In this document: positions 15,752 to 24,990 of the stretch, in pieces
Layout of the letters: every line of letters starts with the position of its first letter
Position numbering within the stretch: the first letter of the stretch is position 1
Program-made: the position numbers and the translations under genes
Assembly: GCA_009773665.1 (NCBI GenBank)
Contig: WSYE01000025.1
Coordinates: 1 to 35,657 of the forward strand
Source of the DNA: Desulfovibrionaceae bacterium
GTDB taxonomy: Bacteria; Desulfobacterota; Desulfovibrionia; Desulfovibrionales; Desulfovibrionaceae
Reading direction: 5' to 3'
DNA: 35,657 nt
The notes under the pieces: generated by a model
What the model saw: the letters and a program-made list of their open reading frames with translations, nothing else
The model's database searches: none
What the model was told of the DNA's origin: nothing

Positions 15752-18700
15752 ATGGAACTGTCCACGCAACTGGGACTGCTTGCCGGAGCGGCGATCGCGG
15801 TCCTTGGAGAAATACGCGCCCTGAAGTCTTTGGGCCGGATGCAGCGCCTCATGGCGTTCTCCGCCCTGGCTCAGGTCGGGTATATAGTCATAGGCATAAG
15901 CCTTGGAACGCTGTCGGGCCTCACAGGCGCGGCGGCGCATTTCATGTTCCAGGCCGGGGCGCGTGCCCTGTGGTACCTGAGCCTGACGCGGCTTTCGTCC
16001 GGCTCGGGCCCTAACGATCTGACCCTCGACGGGCTTCGCGGCGCGGGAGCGCGCCAGCCGTTCGTGGCGCTTCTTCTGGGCTTCGCGGTGTTCGCGGCCA
16101 TCGGGCTTGGACCCTTCAAGGCTCCCGGAGGCAAGGGGCTCATCCTGTTCGCCGCCGTGGAAGGCGGCCACTGGCTGACCGCCCTGGCCATGGCTGCCGC
16201 AAGCCTGTGCGCGGCTCTCTACACCATCCGCATCGTTCAGACAGCCTGCCTGGAAAAGTCCGACGAACTGGAGCCCCAGGCTGGGCGCGGAGCGTCCTCC
16301 TTCCCGCTGCTGGCGGGACTGGCCGGGGCGCTCATGCTGGCCTGTCTGTTCCCCGAGCCGCTGGTGCACATGGCCCAGGGCTTTGCCGCATCGCTGACCG
16401 GCAAGGCCGCAGCCGCACTGCCGGAGCTTGAGGGCGGCTGGCCCCTGCCGGTGCTCATCCCCTACCTGGGCGCGTTTGTCCTGTATCTGGCCGGGCGCTC
16501 CATGCCTTCGGTGCGCAATATCCTGGTTGGCGTGTTCGCAGCCGCCATGGTGGCGGCTTTCTGGGCCGAGTCCGGCCTCGCGCCGCTCCAGCAGCTGTTC
16601 GGCGGGCTCTTCGCCCTGGCCGGAGCGCTGATCGCGGTCTACTCCATCGGCTACATGGAGCATGAAAAGGGCGGCAACCACTACTTCTTCTTCCTGTTCC
16701 TGATGATCGCCTCCCTGATCGGCCTGGCCACCGCTCCGACTCAGGGCGGTCTGTTCGCCTTCTGGGAGATCATGACCTTCAGCTCCTACATGCTGGTGGT
16801 GCACAAGCGCTCCCGCGAGGCCCTGGACGCGGGCAAGCTGTACTTCGTGATGTGTGCTGGCGGCGCGTACGCCATGCAGGTGGGCCTGTTCGCACTGCAA
16901 GCCGCCGAGCCCCACGCCGGGCTGGTCCAGGCCGCCGTGGCCTTCCAGGCCTTCGGCCCCTTGGCCGCGCTGGGCATCGCCCTGGTGATGCTGGCGGGCT
17001 TTGGCGTCAAGGCCGGTCTGTTCCCGCTGCACTCCTGGCTTCCCGCCGCGCACCCCGTGGCTCCCTCGTCCATCTCCGCGCCCCTGTCGGGTCTTCTGAC
17101 CAAGGCGGGCGTCCTGGGCCTTGCTGTGCTTGCGCCGCTCATGGCCGCCGGTTCCCTCTCCGGGGGCGGGCAGAGCCTGTCCTCGCTGTTGGCCTTCGCC
17201 GCCGCCGTCACCTTCGTCCTGGGCGAGGTGATGGCCCTTCGCCAGAGCGACATCAAACGCATGCTGGCCTATTCCACCCTGGCCCAGATCGGCGAGGTCA
17301 CCCTGATCCTGTCCATCGGCACCTGGGCCGCCACCACCGGCGCGCTGACCCACGTGGTGAACCACGCCGTGATGAAGGACCTCCTGTTCCTCGCGGCGGG
17401 CGGTCTGATCATGCGGGCCGGAACCCAGCAGCTCGACGGCCTGAAGGGCCTGGGCAAGGCCATGCCCTTCACCGGCGTGTGCATGGCCATCGGCTTGGTC
17501 TCCATCATGGGCCTGCCGCTCACCGGTGGGTTCTTCAGCAAGTTCCTGATGCTGCACGCCGCCGTGACCGCCGGACACGCCTGGACCGCCGCTCTCATCC
17601 TGGCGGGCAGCCTGATCGGCTGCGTGTACTACGGCAAGATCATCAAAGTGCTGTTCTTCAACGCCTACACCGGCAAGCCCGTGCAGGAGTTGCCCGTGAG
17701 CATGCGCGCGGCGCTTGGCGTGTTCGCTGCTGCCGCGCTGGTCTCCGGCGTGTTCCCGCAGGCCTGGGCCGGGCTGGTCATTCCGGCTGCTGACGCACTG
17801 GTGCCCGCAGGCGAGCACGTGCTGGCCTCTCTCTCCGTGACCTGGACCGTGTCGGCCCTGCTGCCCATCATCGGCGCTGCCGCTGCCATCTGGTACCGCG
17901 CTGATCTCAAGAAGGCCGGAATCATCGCCACGGCGAGCCTCATCCTGGCCCTTATCGCCCTGGTCGCCGAGTCCGGTTCCTGGGGCGGCTACCAGCTGGC
18001 CTTCGCCGCTCTGGTGCTGCTGACCGGCGCTTGCAACATCGCCTACTCCACCGGCTACATGACCCACAGCCACACCGGCTGGCGCTTCATCGCCGTGTTC
18101 CTGACCATGATCGCGGGCCTTGTGGGCATGGCCTCGGCCCAGTCCCTGGTGGCCTTCTTCTGCTTCTGGGAAGTGATGAGCAGCTGGCCGCTGTTTTTTG
18201 CCATCATCCACGAGGAGAGCCCGGCGGCCCGCAAGGAAGGCACCAAGTACTTCCTGTTCAACCTGGCCGGAGCCTCCTTCCTGTTCCTGGGCGTGTTGCT
18301 GCTGGGGACCTCGTCCGGCGGCTACGGCTTTGAGGACGTGACCCGCGCCCTGGCCGCGCAGCCCTCCTCGCAGTGGCTGTTCGCCGTGGGGCTCATTGTC
18401 CTTGGCATGCTCATGAAGGCGGCCATGCTGCCTGTTCGCATCGACTGGCAGATGCATCCGCCCACCGCGCCCACGCCTGTCAGCGGCTACATCTCGGCCA
18501 TGCTGCTTAAATGCGCGCCCTTCGGCATCGTGCTGGTGCGCTTCGTCCTGGCGCGCGACGTGTCGCCAGAGTCCGCCCAGGCCCTTGATTCGCTCCTCTA
18601 CGTGGGCGCCTGGATCGGCGGCATCACCATCCTGTACGCAGGCATCCAGGCCCTGGTGCAGACCGGCATCAAGGAAATGCTGATCTACTCCACGGTCAGC

Positions 18701-19513
18701 CAGCTCGGGTACATCGTACTGGGCGTGTGCCTGGCCACGCCGCTGGGCGTGGCGGGCGGCCTGCTGCATCTGTTCAACCACATGATCTTCAAGAACCTGG
18801 CCTTCCTCTGCGCGGGGGCGCTGATGTTCAGCACCCACGCGCATTCGCTGCATGAGCTGGGTGGCATAGGCCGCAAGATGCCGCTGACGCTTCTGGCCTT
18901 CGCCGCAGCGCTGTTCTCGGCTGCGGGAATGCCGCCCTTCAACGGATTCAGCTCCAAGTTCATCCTGTACTACGCGCTAATTGAACAGGGTGAGGTGGTC
19001 CTGGCCATCATCGCCATCCTGACCAGCGTCATCACTCTGGCCTACTTCCTGAAGTTCATGCACTCCGCGTTCTTCGGGCAGCTCTCGCCAGCGGCGGCCC
19101 ACGCCAAGGAGCCGGGCCTGTTCATGCGCCTGCCCATCCTGATCCTTTCCGGGATGTGTCTGCTGACCGGCCTGTTTCCGGGCCTGGGGCTCATGCCCAT
19201 CGCAGCCATCGAGACGAGCTTCGGGCTTACTCCCCCGGTGGTCGGCCTGTCGGGCGTGCTCTCCGGCCCAGGCGCGATGGACGTTACCCTGCTTGGCTTC
19301 ATGATCATCGTTACCGGCGGCGGCCTGTGGTTCGGCGCGATGAAGCTCATCCGCACGGCGCGGCGCACCGCCATCCACACCTGCGGCGAGCCGGTGGACG
19401 TCCACCAGACGCACCTTGGCCCCTCGGACATCTTCGCCACACCTCTGCAACTCTTGTCGCGCATGACCAAGGGCTACTTCCAGGTCAAGCGCGTCGGAGG
19501 ACACAATGAGTAA
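15752..19513 (+). CDS. cooM: CO-induced hydrogenase membrane subunit CooM (multi-antiporter fusion)
   Basis: This very large membrane protein (1253 residues) starts at ATG 15752 after AAAGGAGG. It consists of Mrp/NuoL-type antiporter modules in series. Residues 1-200 resemble only the second half of a module (RMQRLMAFSALAQVGY). Residues about 240-680 are a full module with a FWEIM glutamate, LPAAHPVAPSS, and DIKRMLAYSTLAQIGE. Residues about 690-1215 are another (FWEVMSSWPLF, GIKEMLIYSTVSQLGY). CooM-type proteins form the ion-translocating arm of the group 4 CO-linked hydrogenase. The size and place before cooK match CooM of R. rubrum and Desulfovibrio. It overlaps cooK by 8 nt. Confidence 0.93.
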   Translation: MELSTQLGLLAGAAIAVLGEIRALKSLGRMQRLMAFSALAQVGYIVIGISLGTLSGLTGAAAHFMFQAGARALWYLSLTRLSSGSGPNDLTLDGLRGAGARQPFVALLLGFAVFAAIGLGPFKAPGGKGLILFAAVEGGHWLTALAMAAASLCAALYTIRIVQTACLEKSDELEPQAGRGASSFPLLAGLAGALMLACLFPEPLVHMAQGFAASLTGKAAAALPELEGGWPLPVLIPYLGAFVLYLAGRSMPSVRNILVGVFAAAMVAAFWAESGLAPLQQLFGGLFALAGALIAVYSIGYMEHEKGGNHYFFFLFLMIASLIGLATAPTQGGLFAFWEIMTFSSYMLVVHKRSREALDAGKLYFVMCAGGAYAMQVGLFALQAAEPHAGLVQAAVAFQAFGPLAALGIALVMLAGFGVKAGLFPLHSWLPAAHPVAPSSISAPLSGLLTKAGVLGLAVLAPLMAAGSLSGGGQSLSSLLAFAAAVTFVLGEVMALRQSDIKRMLAYSTLAQIGEVTLILSIGTWAATTGALTHVVNHAVMKDLLFLAAGGLIMRAGTQQLDGLKGLGKAMPFTGVCMAIGLVSIMGLPLTGGFFSKFLMLHAAVTAGHAWTAALILAGSLIGCVYYGKIIKVLFFNAYTGKPVQELPVSMRAALGVFAAAALVSGVFPQAWAGLVIPAADALVPAGEHVLASLSVTWTVSALLPIIGAAAAIWYRADLKKAGIIATASLILALIALVAESGSWGGYQLAFAALVLLTGACNIAYSTGYMTHSHTGWRFIAVFLTMIAGLVGMASAQSLVAFFCFWEVMSSWPLFFAIIHEESPAARKEGTKYFLFNLAGASFLFLGVLLLGTSSGGYGFEDVTRALAAQPSSQWLFAVGLIVLGMLMKAAMLPVRIDWQMHPPTAPTPVSGYISAMLLKCAPFGIVLVRFVLARDVSPESAQALDSLLYVGAWIGGITILYAGIQALVQTGIKEMLIYSTVSQLGYIVLGVCLATPLGVAGGLLHLFNHMIFKNLAFLCAGALMFSTHAHSLHELGGIGRKMPLTLLAFAAALFSAAGMPPFNGFSSKFILYYALIEQGEVVLAIIAILTSVITLAYFLKFMHSAFFGQLSPAAAHAKEPGLFMRLPILILSGMCLLTGLFPGLGLMPIAAIETSFGLTPPVVGLSGVLSGPGAMDVTLLGFMIIVTGGGLWFGAMKLIRTARRTAIHTCGEPVDVHQTHLGPSDIFATPLQLLSRMTKGYFQVKRVGGHNE

Positions 19514-20465
19514 TATACTGGAAGCGACCTTCGCCCTGCTTATCTTCCCCGGCGGAGCGGCAGCGCTGGCCCTGGGGCTGTTCCTCAAGGGCATCGACCG
19601 CCGTGTTGCGGCACGCCTTCAGCGCCGGGTCGGCCCGCCGCTCATCCAGCCTGCGCTGGACATCCTGAAGCTGTGCACCAAGGAAACCCTGATCCCCACC
19701 ACGGCCAACGAGGCGGCCTTCATCCTGGCCCCGGTGCTGGGTCTGGCTGGTGTGCTGGTCACGGCGGCGCTCATGCCCATCGGCGGCGTGTGGTCCGGCG
19801 TCACCGGCCTCGGCGACCTGTTGCTGCTCCTGTATCTGCTGCCCATCCCGGCCATGGCCTTCATGGTGGCCGGTTCGGCCTCCAGCTCACCCTACGGGGC
19901 GCTTGGCTTCTCGCGCGAGATGGCCATCATGTTCGCCTACGAGATGCCGCTCATCGCCGCCTTCCTGGCCTGCGGCGCGCGGGCTGGCGGCGTGGGCGAG
20001 GCGGCCATGTCTCTTCAGACCATCATGAACTACCAATATGCCAACGGGCCGCTGCTTTTTGACCCGGTGATGCTTCCCGCACTGGCCGCGATGATTATCT
20101 TCATCCCCGGCACCATGAGCGTGGGCCTGTTCGACATCCCCGAGGCCGAGCCCGAGGTCATCGAAGGACCCTTGCTGGAATATTCCGGCCCGCTGCTGGC
20201 GGCTTTCAACCTGATGTCCGCCGTGAAGCTGGTGATCGTCCTGGAACTGGTGGTCGCCCTGTTCTGGCCTAACCCGTTGGGTTCCAGCGTGATCGTGAAC
20301 CTGATCTGGCACGTGGCCAAGTGCCTGATCCTGATGCTGGTCACCGTGACCTGCTTCAGGGTATCCACGGGGCGTCTGCGCCTGGAGCAGGGGTTCACCG
20401 TGTTCGTCAAATACGCCGCCCCGCTGGCTTTGGTGAGCCTGGGCCTGGCTTCAATCCTGCGTTAG
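19506..20465 (+). CDS. cooK: CO-induced hydrogenase membrane anchor CooK (NuoH/HyfC-like)
   Basis: The protein has 319 residues and starts at ATG 19506 after GGAGGACACA, within the end of cooM. It has about eight hydrophobic segments and the NuoH/HycD features RRVGPPLIQPALDILKL near residue 40 and the acidic loop FDIPEAEPEVIEGPLLEYSG (about 212-231). In complex I this subunit forms the junction between the hydrogenase/quinone module and the proton channels. Here it should couple CooL/CooH to CooM. It is followed after 10 bp by cooL. Confidence 0.93.
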   Translation: MSNILEATFALLIFPGGAAALALGLFLKGIDRRVAARLQRRVGPPLIQPALDILKLCTKETLIPTTANEAAFILAPVLGLAGVLVTAALMPIGGVWSGVTGLGDLLLLLYLLPIPAMAFMVAGSASSSPYGALGFSREMAIMFAYEMPLIAAFLACGARAGGVGEAAMSLQTIMNYQYANGPLLFDPVMLPALAAMIIFIPGTMSVGLFDIPEAEPEVIEGPLLEYSGPLLAAFNLMSAVKLVIVLELVVALFWPNPLGSSVIVNLIWHVAKCLILMLVTVTCFRVSTGRLRLEQGFTVFVKYAAPLALVSLGLASILR

Positions 20466-20475
20466 CGAGGATATC

Positions 20476-20931
20476 ATGTTCAAGTCCCTCGGAAGTCTCG
20501 TCACGCGCTCCCCGTGGATCTACCGGCTGAACGCCGGGTCCTGCAACGGCTGCGACGTGGAAATGGCCACCACGGCCCTTATACCGCGCTACGACGTGGA
20601 GCGCCTTGGCTGCAAATACTGCGGCAGCCCGCGCCACGCCGACATAGTGCTCATCTCCGGCCCCCTGACCCTTCGCGTGCGCGACAAGGTGCTCAGGGTG
20701 TTCGACGAAATCCCCCACCCCAAGGTCACAGTGGCCGTGGGCGTCTGCCCGGTGACGGGCGGAGCCTTTCGCGACAGCTACACATGCGACACCGCACTGG
20801 ACCAGTACATCAACCTGGACGTGATCGTTCCCGGATGTCCGCCCCGGCCTCAGGCCATCATCGAAGGCATCGCCAAGGCTCTGGAGGTCTGGAAAGAACG
20901 CATGGAGGAGGGCGCATGCTCCCGTTCCTGA
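20476..20931 (+). CDS. cooL: CO-induced hydrogenase small subunit CooL (NuoB-like)
   Basis: The protein has 151 residues. It carries the Cys ligands of the proximal [4Fe-4S] cluster: GSCNGCDVE (about residues 22-30), GVCPVTGG and PGCPPRPQ. This compact small subunit contacts CooH and passes electrons between the NiFe site and the ferredoxin-like CooX. The length fits the group 4 and NuoB family. The start ATG 20476 follows AGCGAGGAT. The last 16 nt overlap cooX. Confidence 0.95.
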   Translation: MFKSLGSLVTRSPWIYRLNAGSCNGCDVEMATTALIPRYDVERLGCKYCGSPRHADIVLISGPLTLRVRDKVLRVFDEIPHPKVTVAVGVCPVTGGAFRDSYTCDTALDQYINLDVIVPGCPPRPQAIIEGIAKALEVWKERMEEGACSRS

Positions 20932-21452
20932 AAATAATGGTGAAGAACCTGCTGGCCGGTCCAAGTACCGAGGCCTTCCCCTTCGCCCCGGCTCATACCC
21001 CGGCGCGGTTTCGCGGCAAGGCCAACCACGACAAGAACAAATGCATCCTGTGCGGCATCTGCCGCCACGTGTGCGCGGCCGGGGCCATCCAGATGCGCGT
21101 GGTCGAGGACGGCTCGGGCGTCGAGTACGTGCTCTGGCACAACAGCTGCGTCTTCTGCGGCCTGTGCGCCCACTACTGCCCCACCAAGGCCCTGACCATG
21201 ACCGACGACTGGCACCTGGCCCATCGCGGCGAGGACCGGTTCGCCGTGCGCGAGGACAGTTTCGTGCGCTATGGGCAATGCTCCACCTGCGGGGCGCGCA
21301 TCCAGCCCCGTCCCGCCGTGATCGTGGAAGCCCTGGGGACTAGGTACCCGGACCGTTTTATGATGTGTCCTTCCTGCAAACGCGAGAGCCTGGCCAAGCG
21401 CTCCGTTCCCGCGAAACCCGACATGGAAACAAGCGAGACCAGCGATGAATGA
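20916..21452 (+). CDS. cooX: CO-induced hydrogenase polyferredoxin-like subunit CooX (NuoI/HycF-like)
   Basis: The start is ATG 20916, with GGAGGAG 5 nt before it (178 residues). Two [4Fe-4S] motifs are visible: CILCGICRHVC (about 45-55) and CVFCGLCAHYCP (about 77-88). A C-terminal pair of CxxC motifs (CSTC near 121 and CPSC near 150) looks like a small zinc or rubredoxin-like ribbon, also seen in HycF-like proteins. CooX should carry electrons between CooF or ferredoxin and the CooL cluster. It overlaps cooL by 16 nt and cooU by 8 nt. Confidence 0.93.
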   Translation: MLPFLKIMVKNLLAGPSTEAFPFAPAHTPARFRGKANHDKNKCILCGICRHVCAAGAIQMRVVEDGSGVEYVLWHNSCVFCGLCAHYCPTKALTMTDDWHLAHRGEDRFAVREDSFVRYGQCSTCGARIQPRPAVIVEALGTRYPDRFMMCPSCKRESLAKRSVPAKPDMETSETSDE

Positions 21453-21993
21453 AATCGCCCAAAAGATATTGACCGACGCCGTCACCACGCTGCTCGGCGA
21501 AGACAGCGTCCACTGGACCAAGGACCTGAAAAACAACTCCTACGGCTGGGTGAAGCTCTGCGAACACGGCGCGCTGGAATTGCTGGCCCCCAGGCTGGCT
21601 GCGGCGCGGGCTCGGCTCCTGACCATCACCGCCTACCGCACCGACAAGTACGCCCGCGTGGAAGGCCGTGAGATCGCCTATCACTTCGACCTGGACGGCG
21701 TGGTGCTGACCGTCAGCGTCTGCGTGGACGAGGACCCGCCCCGGGTTCCTTCGATTTCCCGTTGGTTCCGCAACGCCGACTGGAACGAGCGTGAGTTCAT
21801 GGAACTCTACGGCATCATCGTCGAGAACCACCCCAACCCGCGCAGGCTGTTCATCGACAAGGACCTGGACTCGGGCCAGTTGGACAAGCTGATTCCCTTG
21901 TCCACCATGATGAACGGAGCGAGCACCAAAACCCTCTGGGAGAAGGTCTTCTCCGGTATGGACATGCCCAAGTGGGCCAAGGAGGCCAAATAA
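21445..21993 (+). CDS. cooU: CO-induced hydrogenase subunit CooU (NuoC-like 30 kDa)
   Basis: The protein has 182 residues and is similar to NuoC/HycE N-terminal domains. The family stretch WFRNADWNEREFMELYGI (about 108-125) and NPRRLFIDKDL are seen. It is a structural subunit without cofactors, placed beside the large subunit. The stop codon shares bases with the cooH start (TAATG), so translation is coupled. Confidence 0.93.
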   Translation: MNEIAQKILTDAVTTLLGEDSVHWTKDLKNNSYGWVKLCEHGALELLAPRLAAARARLLTITAYRTDKYARVEGREIAYHFDLDGVVLTVSVCVDEDPPRVPSISRWFRNADWNEREFMELYGIIVENHPNPRRLFIDKDLDSGQLDKLIPLSTMMNGASTKTLWEKVFSGMDMPKWAKEAK

Positions 21994-23078
21994 TGTCCTC
22001 AACATATACTCTGCCGGTCGGCCCCCTGCACGTGGCGCTCGAAGAGCCCATGTACTTCGACGTCAAGGTCGAGGGCGAGACCGTGCGCGCCGTGGAACTG
22101 GCCGCCGGACACGTGCATCGCGGCATGGAAGCCCTGGCTATGAACCGCAACTGGTTCCAGAACATCACCCTCACCGAGCGCGTCTGCTCCCTGTGCTCCA
22201 ACAGCCACCCCGCCACCTATTGCATGGCCCTAGAGAATCTGGCGGGAATCGTGGTGCCCGAGCGCGCACAGTATCTGCGCGTCATCGCGGACGAGGTGAA
22301 GCGTATCGCCTCCCACCTGTTCAACGTGGGCATCATGGCCCACCTGGTGGGCTTCGACTCGCTGTTCATGCACGCCATGGAGATCCGCGAGATCATGCAG
22401 GACGTGAAGGAAGGCGTGTACGGCAACCGCATGAACCTGGGCGCACTGACCATCGGCGGCTGCCGCTACGACATCGACGAAGAGAGCAAGGGCTTCATGC
22501 TGGACCAGCTGAACAAGTTGAAGCCCCTGGTTGCCGAGCTGCACAATGTCTACGACACCGACCCGCTCATCAAGACCCGCACCCAGGGCATCGGCGTGCT
22601 GCCCCTGGACAAGGCCATCGAATACGAAGTGGTCGGCCCCGTGGCGCGCGCTTCGGGCGTGAACTATGACGTGCGCCGCAAGGTTCCCTACGCCGTGTAC
22701 CCCGAGTTGGACTTCGAGGTGCAGACCGACACGGCTGGCGATGTGCATTCGCGCGCCATGCTGCGGATTCGGGAGGCCGTGGAGTCCGTGTCCATCCTGG
22801 AGCAGTGCCTGGAGCGCATGCCCGAAGGGCCAAATCAGCTGCCTGGGTTCGTGCCGATTCCCAAGGGCGAGGCCATCGCCCGCTCCGAGGCTCCGCGCGG
22901 CGAAGTGTTCTACTACGTGCGCTCCGACGGGACGGATATGCCCCAGCGCCTGAAGTGGCGCGTGCCTACCTACATGAACTGGGAGGCCCTTCAGGTGATG
23001 ATGGCGGGCTGCCAGGTGGCGGACATCCCGCTCATCGTCAACAGCATCGACCCCTGCATCTCCTGCACCGAGCGCTGA
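21993..23078 (+). CDS. cooH: CO-induced [NiFe] hydrogenase large subunit CooH
   Basis: From ATG 21993 (AAGGAGG 7 nt upstream) the protein has 361 residues. The four NiFe-binding cysteines are present as RVCSLCSNSHP (about 62-72) and DPCISCTER at the very C-terminus. The protein ends right at this second motif, so the maturation peptide found in most [NiFe] large subunits is absent; R. rubrum CooH is known to lack it too. It reduces protons with electrons from CO oxidation, or runs in reverse. It is the last gene before a strong terminator. Confidence 0.95.
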   Translation: MSSTYTLPVGPLHVALEEPMYFDVKVEGETVRAVELAAGHVHRGMEALAMNRNWFQNITLTERVCSLCSNSHPATYCMALENLAGIVVPERAQYLRVIADEVKRIASHLFNVGIMAHLVGFDSLFMHAMEIREIMQDVKEGVYGNRMNLGALTIGGCRYDIDEESKGFMLDQLNKLKPLVAELHNVYDTDPLIKTRTQGIGVLPLDKAIEYEVVGPVARASGVNYDVRRKVPYAVYPELDFEVQTDTAGDVHSRAMLRIREAVESVSILEQCLERMPEGPNQLPGFVPIPKGEAIARSEAPRGEVFYYVRSDGTDMPQRLKWRVPTYMNWEALQVMMAGCQVADIPLIVNSIDPCISCTER

Positions 23079-23108
23079 TCGCGCTTGAATCACTTTGTGA
23101 GTCCAACG

Positions 23109-23134
23109 AGCCGCCCTCCGGGGCGGCTTTTTTA
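23109..23134 (+). terminator. Rho-independent terminator after cooH
   Basis: The stem AGCCGCCC/GGGCGGCT with loop TCCG is followed by six T bases. It closes the cooMKLXUH transcript, so hypA and cooF need their own promoter. Confidence 0.93.
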
Positions 23135-23530
23135 TTGTACGTGGGCATGTTCACTCAACGAAATGCGGGAAGCAGGATAGGGGTGTGTGTTCATGCGTGG
23201 TTAACATGGAATTGTGTGGTGATGGAATGTTGTGGAGTGTCACGAATGTGAAATGACAATATGGTGAATTTTGTTGGCTTAAAGCTGCAGTGATATATGT
23301 TATTTGTTGCGCATGTTGAGTGTTTCTTTGTGACATGTAGCTGGTGTATAGTTGTCGGTGGATTTGTAATTTTATAGTAATGAGTGTCAATGGTAAAAGT
23401 GTGTTTAAAACGTTGTCTGAGTCGTGGTATTCAGGGTCGTGGTGTGTCGTGGTGTTGAAAATAATATGATTATTTCGAGGGGTATGCTGTTTGAACAGGA
23501 TCGATGTGGTATTGTTGTCGAATGTATGGG

Positions 23531-23550
23531 CGGTGTCGATAATGTTTACA
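23531..23550 (+). repeat. Imperfect direct repeat, copy 1
   Basis: CGGTGTCGATAATGTTTACA recurs at 23858-23877 with two changes. CGTTTGC follows 10 bp later (6 bp after copy 2). Confidence 0.6.
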
Positions 23551-23857
23551 GTGCGCTTGCCGTTTGCTTGTAACGTGTGAGTGCGTGTTGACCAATGCCA
23601 GTCTGTGTTGGTTTGTATAGGGTTGCATCATTCCCGGTGTGGAGCAAGGGGCTGTTTTGTTTGGCTATGTCAAGGGATGTAGCCTTGTGGGTTATTCTCC
23701 GTGTATCTAATGGTACGTTTTATGTGCTTAAGAATCGGCTATGCACGAAATGTCTCTGCTTATACAGTAAGATTTTCTGTTGTTCGATACATGTGTTGTG
23801 TCGCAAGTGCTTAGGCCAGAGGGGGCGGTGTTGGCCACGTTGCTGCGCTCTGCTTAA

Positions 23858-23877
23858 CGGTGTCGAACATGTTTACA
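23858..23877 (+). repeat. Imperfect direct repeat, copy 2
   Basis: CGGTGTCGAACATGTTTACA matches the copy at 23531-23550 at 18 of 20 positions. It lies about 55 bp before the candidate sigma-54 promoter of the next gene, a normal distance for activator binding sites. Confidence 0.6.
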
Positions 23878-23930
23878 ACAAATCGTTTGCATGGTTTTGA
23901 ATTGTGTATTCTTTTCAGGTTGTTACATTT

Positions 23931-23946
23931 TGGAATGGTTCTTGTA
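23931..23946 (+). promoter_or_regulatory. Possible sigma-54 promoter of the third PEP-CTERM gene
   Basis: TGGAATGGTTCTTGTA has GG at -24 and correct spacing, but GT instead of GC at -12. The leader to ATG 24047 would be about 90 nt, longer than at the other PEP-CTERM genes. Confidence 0.4.
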
Positions 23947-24046
23947 AAAGGTTACATGGAATTCATTTTTATACGTGAAAAGATCTTTGTGAAATGATTT
24001 GTGTAAAGTCGAAGAGATGGTCCAATATTACATGGAGGGAATGGTG

Positions 24047-24640
24047 ATGGTTAGTCGTTCAATGGTACTGTGTATAGGGGCGGTGCTGCTTTTCTCAAGC
24101 GTGTCAATGGCGGCTGTTACCGATGTGAAGGATTTTACAGGGCAGCCTGGTACGAGTTATTTCGTCAACGACGACGCGAACAAGTACAGCTCACCGTACT
24201 ATCGCTGGGCTGGCGATGATTGGGGCTGGACCCACTCTGCCATTGCCGGAACAATCACTTCCGCTGCGCTCAATATCAGCGCTTTCGACGTTGACGCCTC
24301 TTCCGGTGAAGTCGATTACATTTATGCGTTTGACAACGGCAACGCGGTGCTTCTTGGTCCGCTTTCCGGCGGCAACGATATCTGGGCGTTCTCCAATTTC
24401 GTTCTCGGGGCGAATTTCTACGATGACATCGCTACCGGTCTCCAAGTGTGGATTGACATCGACAGCACTAGTTCTGGCTGGGCCGTAACCCTCGCCAAGT
24501 CTGCTCTTTCCATCGACGGCGGCACGTTGCCTCCTCCCGCTCCTGGCCCCACTGCCGCCACTCCTGAACCCGGCACCTTGCTGCTTCTGGGCATCGGTGC
24601 TGCTGGCGTGGTGTGGATGCGCCGCCGCAAGGCCGCCTAG
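24047..24640 (+). CDS. PEP-CTERM sorting domain-containing exported protein
   Basis: Several in-frame starts exist. ATG 24047 is chosen because GGAGGGA (24034-24040) is 6 nt before it and the signal peptide then begins MVSRSMVLCIGAVLLF; this gives 197 residues. Cleavage is likely after the SMA at residues 21-23. The C-terminus has TPEPGTLL, a hydrophobic run (LGIGAAGVVW) and the basic tail MRRRKAA, the PEP-CTERM tag. The body is acidic, with many Asp and Trp residues, and has no known domain. The gene lies alone in a compositionally odd island between cooH and hypA. A terminator follows. Confidence 0.87.
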   Translation: MVSRSMVLCIGAVLLFSSVSMAAVTDVKDFTGQPGTSYFVNDDANKYSSPYYRWAGDDWGWTHSAIAGTITSAALNISAFDVDASSGEVDYIYAFDNGNAVLLGPLSGGNDIWAFSNFVLGANFYDDIATGLQVWIDIDSTSSGWAVTLAKSALSIDGGTLPPPAPGPTAATPEPGTLLLLGIGAAGVVWMRRRKAA

Positions 24641-24676
24641 CCGATCCTGCTTTCGATTTACTCCGTGAGTACGTGA

Positions 24677-24706
24677 AAGGCCGGGAGGGTAACCCTTCCG
24701 GCCTTT
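24677..24706 (+). terminator. Rho-independent terminator after the third PEP-CTERM gene
   Basis: The 13-bp stem AAGGCCGGGAGGG/CCCTTCCGGCCTT (one G-T pair) with loop TAA is followed by TTCC; the U-run is short but the stem is strong. Confidence 0.8.
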
Positions 24707-24990
24707 TCCGTGCCCGCAACACGTTGTGCGAACAGGATTTCACTTCCCTCTCTCCACGTGTCTTTCGTGCACCGTCGTCTCTTCTCTGCTCATTGTCAGC
24801 CTGCCCAATCGTCCGCAGGGGATTACAATGGTCTGCTTGCCTTCCCCTCATGGCTGGACAATCGCCGCGCCAGCTTTGCATGTTCCTATCATGATGAAAT
24901 TATAAAGAATTCTGCTGCGTCTTCAGCTCTTGAGCGCCTACGGATTCCTTCTGCAAAATAAAATCACTTTTCCACACATTTTTCAGGTTT

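Larger units (their letters stand above)
23079..24046. other. G+T-skewed noncoding stretch splitting the coo gene cluster
   Basis: After the cooH terminator, about 900 bp on the plus strand is strongly rich in G and T and poor in C. In 23401-23460, for example, G and T are 22 each, A 10 and C 6. I find no convincing gene: the longest open frame (23595-23900) has an abnormal excess of Cys and no ribosome site. The stretch contains a repeated 20-mer (separate entry) and an inverted repeat TGTCA-N11-TGACA at about 23231-23251. Composition is unlike the coo genes on either side. Confidence 0.6.

Noticed and set aside
15500..18853. 1117-codon open frame opposite cooM
   Set aside because: Its His/Gln/Gly/Ala-rich composition is typical of antisense frames in GC-rich genes; the plus-strand CooM is clearly the gene.
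23231..23251. TGTCA-N11-TGACA inverted repeat as a CooA site
   Set aside because: The half-site sequences fit, but the spacing is 11 instead of 6, which a CRP-type dimer would not bridge.
23595..23900. 101-residue open frame upstream of the third PEP-CTERM gene
   Set aside because: Extreme Cys content, no ribosome site, and a location in G+T-skewed noncoding DNA.
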